Shown: in pieces, positions 56,580 through 64,000 of the stretch | How the letters are laid out: each line of letters begins with the position of its first letter | Numbering within the stretch: the stretch's first letter is position 1 | Made by a program: the position numbers and the translations under genes | The notes under the pieces: model-generated | Told to the model about the DNA's origin: nothing | Database searches by the model: none | Seen by the model: only the letters and a program-made list of their open reading frames with translations | NCBI RefSeq assembly: GCF_013409255.1 | Contig: NZ_JACCAS010000001.1 | Span: forward strand, 3,720,001 to 3,784,000 | Reading direction: 5' to 3' | From: Paraburkholderia bryophila | GTDB lineage: Bacteria; Pseudomonadota; Gammaproteobacteria; Burkholderiales; Burkholderiaceae | DNA length: 64,000 bases

Positions 56580-58142
56580 ATGAACCTGCTGGTCCCGTCT
56601 TCTCCGTTTCGTTTGCGCGCGCTGGTCAGCGGCGGCGCGGTGGTGTTCGCGATGCTCGCGGGCAATGTGGCGCATGCCGAGACCACGGCCGTGATGGCCG
56701 TCGCATCGACCTTCACGACGCTCGATCCGTACGATGCGAACGACACGCTGTCGCAAGCTGTCGCGAAGTCGTTCTATCAAGGGCTGTTCGGTTTCGACAA
56801 GGACATGAAGCTGGTCAACGTGCTGGCCGACAGCGTTGAAGCCAGCCCGGATGCGAAGGTTTATACGTTCAAGCTGCGCCACGGCGTCAAGTTCCAGGAC
56901 GGCACCGACTTCAATGCGGCAGCGGTGAAAGCGAACTTCGACCGCGTGACCGATCCGGCCAACAAGCTGAAACGCTACAACATGTTCAGCCGTATCGAGA
57001 AGACCGAAGTGGTCGATCCGTACACGGTGAAGATCACGCTGAAGGCGCCGTTCTCGGCCTTCGTCAACGTACTGGCGCATCCGTCGGCGGTGATGATTTC
57101 GCCGGACGCGCTGAAGAAGTACGGCAAGGACATCGCGTTTCATCCGGTGGGCACGGGGCCGTTCGAACTGGTCAAGTGGGATCCGGCCGGCGACCTGACG
57201 GTGAAGAAGTTCGCGGGTTACTGGAAGAAGGGCTATCCGAAGGTCGACGCGATCGACTGGAAGCCGGTGGTCGACAACAACACGCGCGCCGCGCTGATGC
57301 GCACCGGCGAAGCCGATTTCGCGTTCCAGGTGCCGTTCGAACAGGCCGCGCAATTGCAGGCGAGCCCGAAGGTCGATCTGATCGCGTCGCCGTCCATTAT
57401 TCAGCGCTATATCAGCCTGAACATGAACCAGAAGCCGTTCGACAACCCGAAGGTGCGTGAGGCGCTGAACTACGCGGTCAACAAGGACGCGCTGACCAAG
57501 GTCGCGTTCGCCGGTTATGCGACGCCGGCCGACGGCGTGGTGCCGCAAGGCGTCGACTACGCGGTGAAGCTCGGGCCGTGGCCGTACGATCCGGCGAAGG
57601 CGCGTGAACTGCTGAAGGAAGCGGGCTATCCGAACGGTTTCGAAACCACGCTGTGGTCCGCGTATAACTACTCGACCGCGCAGAAGGTGATCCAGTTCGT
57701 GCAGCAGCAACTCGCGCAAGTGGGCATCAAGGCGCAGGTCGAAGCGCTCGAAGCAGGGCAGCGCGTCGCCAAGGTGGAAAGCGCGCAGGACCCGGCCACC
57801 GCGCCGGTGCGCATGTATTACGCGGGCTGGTCGTCGTCGACGGGTGAAGCCGACTGGGCGATCACGCCGTTGCTCGGCTCAGTATCGTTCCCGCCGAAGA
57901 TGGTCAATACCGCGTACTACAAGAACGACACGGTCGACAACGATCTGAAGCAGGCGCTCGAAACCACCGACCGCACGCAGAAGGCCGCGCTCTACACCGA
58001 CGCGCAAAAGCGCATCTGGGCCGACGCGCCGTGGATCTTCCTCGTCAAGGAGAAGGTCGTGTACGCGCGCAGCAAGCGTCTGTCGGGTGCGTACGTGGCG
58101 CCGGACGGTTCGTTCAATTTCGACGAGATCGCGATCAAGTGA
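56580..58142 (+). CDS. gsiB: Glutathione/peptide ABC transporter substrate-binding protein GsiB
   Basis: The 520-residue SBP_bac_5 protein starts with a Sec signal ending in [10 protein letters not shown] (cleavage near 30). Family parts: [57 protein letters not shown], and [36 protein letters not shown]. It resembles GsiB and its order in the operon matches. The ligand pocket residues cannot be judged from sequence alone. A hairpin without T run follows it. Confidence 0.93.
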   Translation: MNLLVPSSPFRLRALVSGGAVVFAMLAGNVAHAETTAVMAVASTFTTLDPYDANDTLSQAVAKSFYQGLFGFDKDMKLVNVLADSVEASPDAKVYTFKLRHGVKFQDGTDFNAAAVKANFDRVTDPANKLKRYNMFSRIEKTEVVDPYTVKITLKAPFSAFVNVLAHPSAVMISPDALKKYGKDIAFHPVGTGPFELVKWDPAGDLTVKKFAGYWKKGYPKVDAIDWKPVVDNNTRAALMRTGEADFAFQVPFEQAAQLQASPKVDLIASPSIIQRYISLNMNQKPFDNPKVREALNYAVNKDALTKVAFAGYATPADGVVPQGVDYAVKLGPWPYDPAKARELLKEAGYPNGFETTLWSAYNYSTAQKVIQFVQQQLAQVGIKAQVEALEAGQRVAKVESAQDPATAPVRMYYAGWSSSTGEADWAITPLLGSVSFPPKMVNTAYYKNDTVDNDLKQALETTDRTQKAALYTDAQKRIWADAPWIFLVKEKVVYARSKRLSGAYVAPDGSFNFDEIAIK

Positions 58143-58159
58143 TCGGCTGACCGTTCGTG

Positions 58160-58188
58160 CTCCGGCGTGTTCGATGAATACGCCGGAG
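58160..58188 (+). promoter_or_regulatory. Intercistronic stem-loop between gsiB and gsiC
   Basis: CTCCGGCGT (58160-58168) and ACGCCGGAG (58180-58188) form a perfect 9-bp stem with an 11-base loop. There is no T run, so it more likely protects the gsiB mRNA 3' end or shapes processing than ends transcription. Confidence 0.5.
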
Positions 58189-58257
58189 TGTGAACAGTCC
58201 TGCCTCACGGGCCGCACCGGATCATTCGTTACCCGCATCATTGCCGGATTGGGTTTC

Positions 58258-59178
58258 ATGCTGAACTTCCTCGTCAAACGTCTCTTTGGCCTGCTGCCGA
58301 CGCTCTTTATCGTCGCCGTGCTGGTGTTCCTGTTCGTGCATCTGTTGCCGGGCGATCCGGCGCGGCTCGCCGCCGGTCCCGAAGCGGACGAGGCGACCGT
58401 CGCGCTGGTGCGCACGGATCTCGGTCTCGACAAACCGATGCCGCAGCAGTTCGTCAACTTTTTCGTGAAGATCGCGCACGGCGATTTCGGTGTCTCGACG
58501 CGCAGCAAGCGGCCGGTCAGCGAGGAAATCGGTGAGCGCTTCATGCCGACACTGCTGCTCACGCTCGCCAGCATGGTGTGGGCGGTCGTGCTGGGTATGG
58601 GCATCGGCATTGTCTCGGCGGTGTGGCGCAACCGCTGGCCCGACCGGCTCGGCATGACGCTCGCGGTGTCGGGCATTTCGTTTCCGGCCTTCGCGCTCGG
58701 CATGGTGCTGATGGAAATTTTCTCGGTGAAGCTCGGCTGGCTGCCGGTGGTCGGCGACGGTTCGTGGCAGAGCTACGTGCTGCCTTCGCTGACGCTCGGC
58801 GCGGCGGTCGCGGCGGTGATGGCGCGCTTCACGCGGGCTTCGTTCGTCGAGGTGCTGAACGAGGACTTCGTGCGGACCGCGCGCGCCAAGGGCGTGCCCG
58901 AACGTCTCGTGATCCTCAAACACTGTCTGCGTAACGCGCTGATTCCCGTCATCACGATGATGGGGCTGCAATTCGGTTTTCTGCTGGGCGGCTCGATCGT
59001 GGTCGAGGTGGTGTTCAACTGGCCGGGCCTCGGACGCCTGCTGGTGGACGCTGTGTCGATGCGCGACTATCCGGTGATTCAGGCTGAGGTACTGTTGTTC
59101 TCGCTTGAATTCATCATCATCAATCTGATCGTGGACGTGTTGTACGCCGTGATCAATCCGACCATCCGTTTCAAGTGA
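58258..59178 (+). CDS. gsiC: Glutathione/peptide ABC transporter permease GsiC
   Basis: The 306-residue DppB-like permease has the same length as E. coli GsiC (306). It starts [37 protein letters not shown] and carries the coupling segment [37 protein letters not shown]. About six helices. The ATG at 58258 is preferred over an upstream frame that includes unrelated residues. It is 115 bases after gsiB and 7 before gsiD. Confidence 0.94.
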   Translation: MLNFLVKRLFGLLPTLFIVAVLVFLFVHLLPGDPARLAAGPEADEATVALVRTDLGLDKPMPQQFVNFFVKIAHGDFGVSTRSKRPVSEEIGERFMPTLLLTLASMVWAVVLGMGIGIVSAVWRNRWPDRLGMTLAVSGISFPAFALGMVLMEIFSVKLGWLPVVGDGSWQSYVLPSLTLGAAVAAVMARFTRASFVEVLNEDFVRTARAKGVPERLVILKHCLRNALIPVITMMGLQFGFLLGGSIVVEVVFNWPGLGRLLVDAVSMRDYPVIQAEVLLFSLEFIIINLIVDVLYAVINPTIRFK

Positions 59179-59185
59179 GGCCCGC

Positions 59186-60091
59186 ATGAGCATCTCCGCA
59201 ACCGAGGCGAATGCGGCCAAGGCCGCTATCGTCGAGAAAACGATCCGCACGCCGTGGAGCGAGTTCTGGCGCAAATTCCGTAAGCAGCATGTGGCGCTCG
59301 GCGCCGGCATTTTCGTGCTGCTGCTGATCGTGGTCGCGATCGCCGCACCGCATCTGGTGCCGTACGACCCGGAGAATTTCTTCGACTACGACGCGTTGAA
59401 CGCGGGGCCTTCGGCGGCGCACTGGTTCGGCGTCGATTCGCTGGGCCGCGATATTTTCAGCCGCATTCTGGCGGGCTCGCGCATTTCGCTCGCGGCCGGG
59501 TTTCTCTCGGTCGCGATCGGCGCGCTGATCGGCACGTTCTTCGGCCTGCTGGCCGGCTATTACGAAGGCTGGTGGGATCGCGTCGTGATGCGGGTGGCCG
59601 ACGTGCTGTTCGCGTTCCCCGGCATTCTGCTCGCCATCGGCGTGGTGGCGATTCTCGGCAACGGCATGATCAACGTGATCTGCGCGGTGGCGATCTTCAG
59701 CATTCCGGCGTTCGCGCGGCTCGTGCGCGGCAACACGCTGATGCTCAAGCAGCTCACGTATATCGAAGCGGCGCGCAGTATCGGCGCGTCGGACTGGACC
59801 ATCATCGTGCGCCATATTTTGCCGGGGACGATTTCGTCGGTCGTGGTGTACTTCACGATGCGTATCGGCACTTCGATCATTACCGCCGCGAGTCTGTCGT
59901 TTCTCGGACTCGGTGCGCAACCGCCCACTCCCGAGTGGGGCGCGATGCTCAACGAAGCGCGCGCCGATATGGTCACCGCACCGCATATCGCGCTGTTTCC
60001 GAGTCTGGCGATCTTCGTGACCGTGCTTGCGTTCAACCTGCTCGGCGACGGTTTGCGCGATGCGCTCGATCCGAAGCTCGACCGCGCATGA
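59186..60091 (+). CDS. gsiD: Glutathione/peptide ABC transporter permease GsiD
   Basis: The 301-residue DppC-like permease has an N-terminal cytoplasmic helix (about 1-30), first membrane helix [21 protein letters not shown], then the family segment [28 protein letters not shown] and the coupling loop [26 protein letters not shown]. Length fits GsiD (303 in E. coli). Its stop overlaps the start of the P1 peptidase gene (ATGA). Confidence 0.94.
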   Translation: MSISATEANAAKAAIVEKTIRTPWSEFWRKFRKQHVALGAGIFVLLLIVVAIAAPHLVPYDPENFFDYDALNAGPSAAHWFGVDSLGRDIFSRILAGSRISLAAGFLSVAIGALIGTFFGLLAGYYEGWWDRVVMRVADVLFAFPGILLAIGVVAILGNGMINVICAVAIFSIPAFARLVRGNTLMLKQLTYIEAARSIGASDWTIIVRHILPGTISSVVVYFTMRIGTSIITAASLSFLGLGAQPPTPEWGAMLNEARADMVTAPHIALFPSLAIFVTVLAFNLLGDGLRDALDPKLDRA

Positions 60092-61167
60092 GCGTGTCCT
60101 CTGCTGAAAACGCGCCGCATATCGGCGCTTTGCCGCGCGGTCCGCTCGGCACGATTGCCGATGTGCCGGGCGTAACCGTCGGACATTGCACGCTCGACGA
60201 AGGCGCGCTGCAAACCGGCGTGACCGTGATTCGCCCGCATGGCGGCGATCCGTTTCGCGACAAGGTGCCCGCCGCGGTGTCGGTGATCAACGGCTTTGGC
60301 AAGAGTATCGGGCTCGTGCAGGTCGAGGAACTCGGCACGCTGGAAACGCCGATTGCGTTGACCAATACGTTCGGCGCCGCCGCCGTTGCACAGGCGCAGA
60401 TTCGCGCGGCGATTCGTGCGAATCCGCGAATCGGGCGCGAGTGGTCGACGGTCAGTCCGTTGGTGTTCGAGTGCAACGACGGCTATCTGAACGATATCCA
60501 GGCAATGGCGGTTGGCCCGCAACATTTCGACGACGCGTACGCGGCCGCGAGCGCCGAGGTTGCCAGCGGTTCGGTGGGGGCGGGGCGCGGTATGTCGTGC
60601 TTCGATCTGAAGGGCGGTATGGGCAACGCGTCGCGCGTGGTGGAGGCCGCAGGGCAACGTTATACCGTCGGCGCGCTGGTGCTGGCGAACTTTGGCCGCT
60701 TGCCGATGCTGACGCTCGACGGCGTGCCGCTCGGCCGCATGCTGAGCGAACGCGCGGCTGCAACTGCGAACGCTTCGACCACGACGAAGCCCGAGCAAGG
60801 CTCGATCATCATGATCGTCGCCACCGATGCGCCGCTCGACGCACGTCAACTCAAGCGTCTCTCGCTACGCGCGGCAGCCGGTCTTGCGCGCACCGGCTCC
60901 GTGTACGGCCACGGCAGCGGCGATATCGCGCTGGCGTTTTCGACCGCGTACACCGTGCCGCACGAAGCGCAATTCGTCACGCTGCCGCCGCTACTCGCCG
61001 ATGAACGTCTGGACCCGCTGTTTCGCGCCTGCGCGGACAGCGTCGAGCAGGCCATCGTCGACGCGTTGTGGAACGCTGTGTCGGTGACCGGACGCGACGG
61101 TCATCGACGTCTGTCGCTCCACGACAGCGCGCCCGATCTTTCCCAACTACTCAACTCCGCTCGCTGA
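60088..61167 (+). CDS. P1 (S58) family peptidase, DmpA type
   Basis: The 359-residue precursor is a DmpA-like L-aminopeptidase/D-esterase, an autoprocessing N-terminal nucleophile enzyme. The expected cleavage is between Gly238 and Ser239 in [19 protein letters not shown], matching DmpA (Gly249-Ser250). Other family segments are [50 protein letters not shown] and [21 protein letters not shown]. Such enzymes release N-terminal D- or L-amino acids or beta-amino acids, depending on member. It is translationally coupled to gsiD and to the next gene, so it probably acts on imported peptides; no signal peptide is seen. Confidence 0.93.
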   Translation: MSVSSAENAPHIGALPRGPLGTIADVPGVTVGHCTLDEGALQTGVTVIRPHGGDPFRDKVPAAVSVINGFGKSIGLVQVEELGTLETPIALTNTFGAAAVAQAQIRAAIRANPRIGREWSTVSPLVFECNDGYLNDIQAMAVGPQHFDDAYAAASAEVASGSVGAGRGMSCFDLKGGMGNASRVVEAAGQRYTVGALVLANFGRLPMLTLDGVPLGRMLSERAAATANASTTTKPEQGSIIMIVATDAPLDARQLKRLSLRAAAGLARTGSVYGHGSGDIALAFSTAYTVPHEAQFVTLPPLLADERLDPLFRACADSVEQAIVDALWNAVSVTGRDGHRRLSLHDSAPDLSQLLNSAR

Positions 61168-62000
61168 TGAAAGTCCTCATTTCCGCCGACATCGAAGGCG
61201 TGGCCGGCGTGTTTCATCCCGAGCAAACGCGCGCGGGCAACGGCGAATACGAAGCCGCGCGCCGCTGGATGACGCTCGAAGCCAACGCCGCGATCGAAGG
61301 TGCGTTCGCCGGCGGCGCCACGCAAGTGTGGGTCAACGACTCGCACGGCGGCTTCCGCAATCTGCTGCCCGATCTGCTCGATCCGCGCGCGCTGGTGGTG
61401 CTCGGCAAACCGCGCACGCTGGGCATGATGGCCGGCCTTGAATATGGCGCGGCGCTGGTCTTCATGATCGGCTATCACGCCAAGTCGCAAACGCGCGGCA
61501 TCCTCGCGCATACGATCAACAGCTTCGCGTTCGCGCGCGTGTCGCTGAACGGCGTGGAAGTCGGCGAGGCGGGTATTTATGGCGCGCTGGCGGAAGAATA
61601 TGGGGCACAGGTAGCGCTTTTATCCGGCGACGATGTGTTCGCCGAGGAAACTGCGCCGCGTTTTCCCGGCGCACGTTTTGTCGTCACCAAGAGCGCGACG
61701 GGCCAGTCGAGCGGTGTCACGCAGTCGCCGGCGAATGCGCGCGAGGCGATCGAAACGGCGGCGCGCGAAGTGGTCCGTCAACATCTCGACGGTGGCCGCG
61801 CGCCGCAGGCCACGCGTGCGGCGGTGCAGCCGGTTGCGTGCGAACTGCGCGTGCAGACCAGCGCGCTCGCCGATCTGTTCTGCCAATGGCCGACGCTTAC
61901 ACGCGTCGACGCGGTCACGTTGCGTTTCGACGCGGCGTCGGCGGAGCACACAGTGCGTATGCTGAACTGCCTGTCCGCGATGTCGTTCATGCTGCGCTAG
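61167..62000 (+). CDS. M55-family D-aminopeptidase (DppA type)
   Basis: The 277-residue metallopeptidase has the zinc ligands of B. subtilis DppA at nearly the same positions: Asp8 and Glu10 (ISADIEGVAG), His60 (NDSHGGFRN), His104 (IGYHAK) and Glu134 (VGEAGIYG). The catalytic-region AHTINSFAFARVSLNG is also present. Known members remove N-terminal D-amino acids, such as D-Ala from D-Ala-D-Ala and longer D-peptides. The ATG overlaps the stop of the P1 peptidase gene (TGATG). It is the last gene of the cluster. Lack of a signal peptide points to cytoplasmic action on imported peptides. Confidence 0.92.
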   Translation: MKVLISADIEGVAGVFHPEQTRAGNGEYEAARRWMTLEANAAIEGAFAGGATQVWVNDSHGGFRNLLPDLLDPRALVVLGKPRTLGMMAGLEYGAALVFMIGYHAKSQTRGILAHTINSFAFARVSLNGVEVGEAGIYGALAEEYGAQVALLSGDDVFAEETAPRFPGARFVVTKSATGQSSGVTQSPANAREAIETAAREVVRQHLDGGRAPQATRAAVQPVACELRVQTSALADLFCQWPTLTRVDAVTLRFDAASAEHTVRMLNCLSAMSFMLR

Positions 62001-62114
62001 CCGGGCAGCCCGCGCTACGGTTGCGCGCAAATCACGTGCGGCCATTTTCAACTCGTTTACGGATTGCTGCCGACTGTAAAGAAGTACACGCAGCGCACAC
62101 GTTCGGTGAGGACG

Positions 62115-62143
62115 CGGTACTCTCTGTTTTCCAAAAAGTACCG
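62115..62143. promoter_or_regulatory. Inverted repeat upstream of poxB
   Basis: CGGTAC (62115-62120) and GTACCG (62138-62143) are 17 bases apart. It could be a leader hairpin or a regulator site; it lies just before the likely ribosome site region of poxB. Confidence 0.3.
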
Positions 62144-62168
62144 TCTTTCTCACTGAGCGGAGTACAGC

Positions 62169-63893
62169 ATGGGTAAGCAGACTATCGCGGATTATCTGGC
62201 CAAAACCCTGGCGGCAGCAGATGTCGAGCGGATCTGGGGCGTGACGGGCGACAGCCTGAATGGCCTGTCGGACAGCTTGCAGCGGGTCGGTTCGATTCGC
62301 TGGATGCACACGCGTCACGAAGAGGTCGCGGCCTTCGCCGCCGGCGCCGATGCCGCGGCGACCGGCAAGCTCGCCGTCTGCGCGGGCAGTTGCGGTCCCG
62401 GCAACCTGCATCTGATCAACGGTCTCTACGACTGTCACCGTAATCATCAACCTGTGCTCGCGATCGCCGCGCACATTCCTTCGTCGGAAATCGGTCTCGG
62501 CTACTTTCAGGAAACGCATCCGCAAGAGTTGTTCAAGGAGTGCAGCCACTTCGTGGAGCTCGTGACGAATCCGTCGCAGTTTCCGCGCGTGCTGGAGCGC
62601 GCCATGCGCACCGCGATCGAAGAGCGCGGCGTCGCGGTGATCGTGCTGCCGGGAGATGTTGCGCTCAGCGACGCACCCGACATCACGCCGGCATGGTCCG
62701 GCACGCTGGAACGTTCGACGCTGACGCCATCCGAGCCCGATCTCGCCCGTCTCGCCGATCTGCTGAATCAGGCCGGCGCGGTGACGCTGCTGTGCGGCAG
62801 CGGCTGCGAGGGCGCGCACGACGAAGTGGTCGCGTTCGCCGATCAGCTCGGCGCGCCGACCGTGCATGCGTTGCGCGGCAAGCAGTTCGTGGAGTGGGAC
62901 AACCCGTTCGACGTCGGCATGACGGGGTTGATCGGCTTCAGCTCCGGCTATCACGCGATGATGTCGTGCGACACGCTCGTGATGCTCGGCACCGACTTCC
63001 CGTATCGCAACTTCTATCCGTCGCACGGCTCCGTGGTGCAGATCGACCGGAACGGCTCCGCGCTCGGCAAGCGCACGCCGTTGAAGCTGGGTCTGGTCGG
63101 CGACGTCAAGGCGACCTTGCAGGCGTTGCTGCCGAAGCTCCAGCGCAAGACCGACCGGGGCTTCCTCGATAACGCGCGCAAACACTATACGGAAGCACGC
63201 AAAGGGCTCGACGATCTGGCGCGTCCGTCCGCGCCGGGGCGCGCGATTCATCCGCAGTACCTCGCCAGCATCATCGACAAGGTCGCGAACGAAGACGCCG
63301 TGCTGACCGCCGACGTCGGCACGCCGACGCTCTGGGCCGCGCGCTATCTGACCATGAACGGCAAGCGCAGTCTGCACGGCTCGTTCAATCACGGCTCGAT
63401 GGCGAACGCGATGCCGCAGGCACTCGGTGCGCAAGCCGCCGAGCCGGGCCGTCAGGTAATTTCGCTATCCGGCGACGGCGGGCTGTCGATGCTGCTCGGC
63501 GATCTGCTCACCGCGCGTCAGCTCAATCTGCCGATCAAGGTCGTGGTGTTCAACAACAGCGTGCTCGGTTTCGTCGCGATGGAGATGAAGGCCGGCGGCT
63601 ATCTGGAAGCTGGCACCGATCTCGCGACCACCGACTTCGCGGCGATTGCGCGCGGCGCGGGCATTTACGGTGTTCGTATCGAACTGTCGGAGAACATCGA
63701 ACCGGCGCTGCGCGAAGCCTTCGCGCATCCGGGACCGGCGGTGATCGACGTGACGACCGCGAAGCACGAACTCGCGATGCCGCCGAAGATTCAATGGGCG
63801 CAGGCGAAGGGCTTCAGTCTTTATATGCTGAAGGCGGTGCTGAACGGACGCGGTGACGAGATCGTCGAATTGGCGACGACGAATCTGCGCTGA
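62169..63893 (+). CDS. poxB: Pyruvate:quinone oxidoreductase (pyruvate dehydrogenase, cytochrome)
   Basis: The 574-residue TPP- and FAD-dependent enzyme turns pyruvate into acetate and CO2, passing electrons to the quinone pool at the membrane surface. It has the N-terminal TPP domain ([16 protein letters not shown], with the catalytic Glu in [14 protein letters not shown]), the central FAD domain, and the TPP motif [29 protein letters not shown]. The C-terminal segment [16 protein letters not shown] fits the membrane-binding end. Length matches E. coli PoxB (572). It sits alone, 168 bases after the M55 gene. Confidence 0.94.
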   Translation: MGKQTIADYLAKTLAAADVERIWGVTGDSLNGLSDSLQRVGSIRWMHTRHEEVAAFAAGADAAATGKLAVCAGSCGPGNLHLINGLYDCHRNHQPVLAIAAHIPSSEIGLGYFQETHPQELFKECSHFVELVTNPSQFPRVLERAMRTAIEERGVAVIVLPGDVALSDAPDITPAWSGTLERSTLTPSEPDLARLADLLNQAGAVTLLCGSGCEGAHDEVVAFADQLGAPTVHALRGKQFVEWDNPFDVGMTGLIGFSSGYHAMMSCDTLVMLGTDFPYRNFYPSHGSVVQIDRNGSALGKRTPLKLGLVGDVKATLQALLPKLQRKTDRGFLDNARKHYTEARKGLDDLARPSAPGRAIHPQYLASIIDKVANEDAVLTADVGTPTLWAARYLTMNGKRSLHGSFNHGSMANAMPQALGAQAAEPGRQVISLSGDGGLSMLLGDLLTARQLNLPIKVVVFNNSVLGFVAMEMKAGGYLEAGTDLATTDFAAIARGAGIYGVRIELSENIEPALREAFAHPGPAVIDVTTAKHELAMPPKIQWAQAKGFSLYMLKAVLNGRGDEIVELATTNLR

Positions 63894-63905
63894 GGTGGTG
63901 AGGCG

Positions 63906-63930
63906 CTGAGTTGCTGAGTTGCTGAAGTGC
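63906..63930. repeat. Short direct repeats after poxB
   Basis: Three near-copies of an 8-base unit (GAGTTGCT, GAGTTGCT, GAAGTGCT) lie just past the poxB stop. It is probably simple-sequence slippage. The remaining bases to the window end show nothing else. Confidence 0.6.
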
Positions 63931-64000
63931 TTTGCGACCGCTAATGCGCGGTCGGATTGCGAAAGAAGTTAGCGTATGCACGGCCACGCTGCCGCGCATA

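Overview
The window is chromosomal DNA from a GC-rich beta-proteobacterium, most likely Burkholderia or Paraburkholderia. I infer this from the recognisable protein sequences (EF-G, CoaBC, IleS, ClpA, Icd, NadABC, LivFGHMK), the high GC with strong third-position GC bias, the dense operons with ATGA and TGATG start/stop overlaps, and the many simple rho-independent terminators. I see no tRNA or rRNA gene, insertion sequence, prophage or CRISPR array. Most of the window is core chromosome.

Layout. 1-3.1 kb: the N-terminus of a GntR regulator (cut by the window edge), a divergent aldo/keto reductase, an exported Rap1a/Tai-like protein, and an exported Gly/Ser-rich repeat protein. 3.5-9.3 kb: a minus-strand peptide/nickel-type ABC importer (binding protein, two permeases, one fused double ATPase). 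9.6-14.7 kb: a cupin protein, a stand-alone elongation factor G gene with a hairpin in its leader, a DUF192 protein, a tiny exported Ala/Lys-rich protein and an RluE-type pseudouridine synthase. 15-20 kb: icd, a cold-shock protein, and the clpS-clpA pair. 20-27.4 kb (minus): dut, a luciferase-like oxidoreductase, coaBC, lspA, ileS, ribF. 27.5-32.3 kb (plus): purN, an RsmB-like rRNA methyltransferase, an MscS channel and an acyl desaturase. 32.4-36.2 kb: NAD synthesis (nadA-nadC facing nadB across a shared terminator). 36.4-39.5 kb: rpmG, rpmB, radC, and fkpB-ispH. 40-45.1 kb: the branched-chain amino acid importer livK-livHMGF, with a candidate NtrC/sigma-54 control region and a terminator hairpin after livK. 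45.2-52.2 kb: a GNAT acetyltransferase, an acetylornithine-type aminotransferase with a terminator in its leader, a probable Abi-like gene fragment, an iron-sulfur flavin reductase, an epimerase-like protein, a small membrane protein, RsuA and an MFS exporter. 52.4-62 kb: an RpiR-regulated peptide salvage cluster (iaaA, gsiABCD, a DmpA-type P1 peptidase, an M55 D-aminopeptidase). 62.2-63.9 kb: poxB.

The most coherent accessory unit is the 52.3-62.0 kb cluster. It resembles the enterobacterial iaaA-gsiABCD operon with two further hydrolases added, both of families known for D-amino-acid or otherwise unusual peptide bonds. It sits under a SIS-domain regulator whose candidate promoter is bracketed by a perfect 13-bp inverted repeat. 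I found no convincing wholly new defence or mobile system. The other items worth a second look are regulatory: the liv upstream region, the aminotransferase leader, the fusA leader, and the palindrome before icd. All functional calls come from reading sequence by eye; no database search was run.
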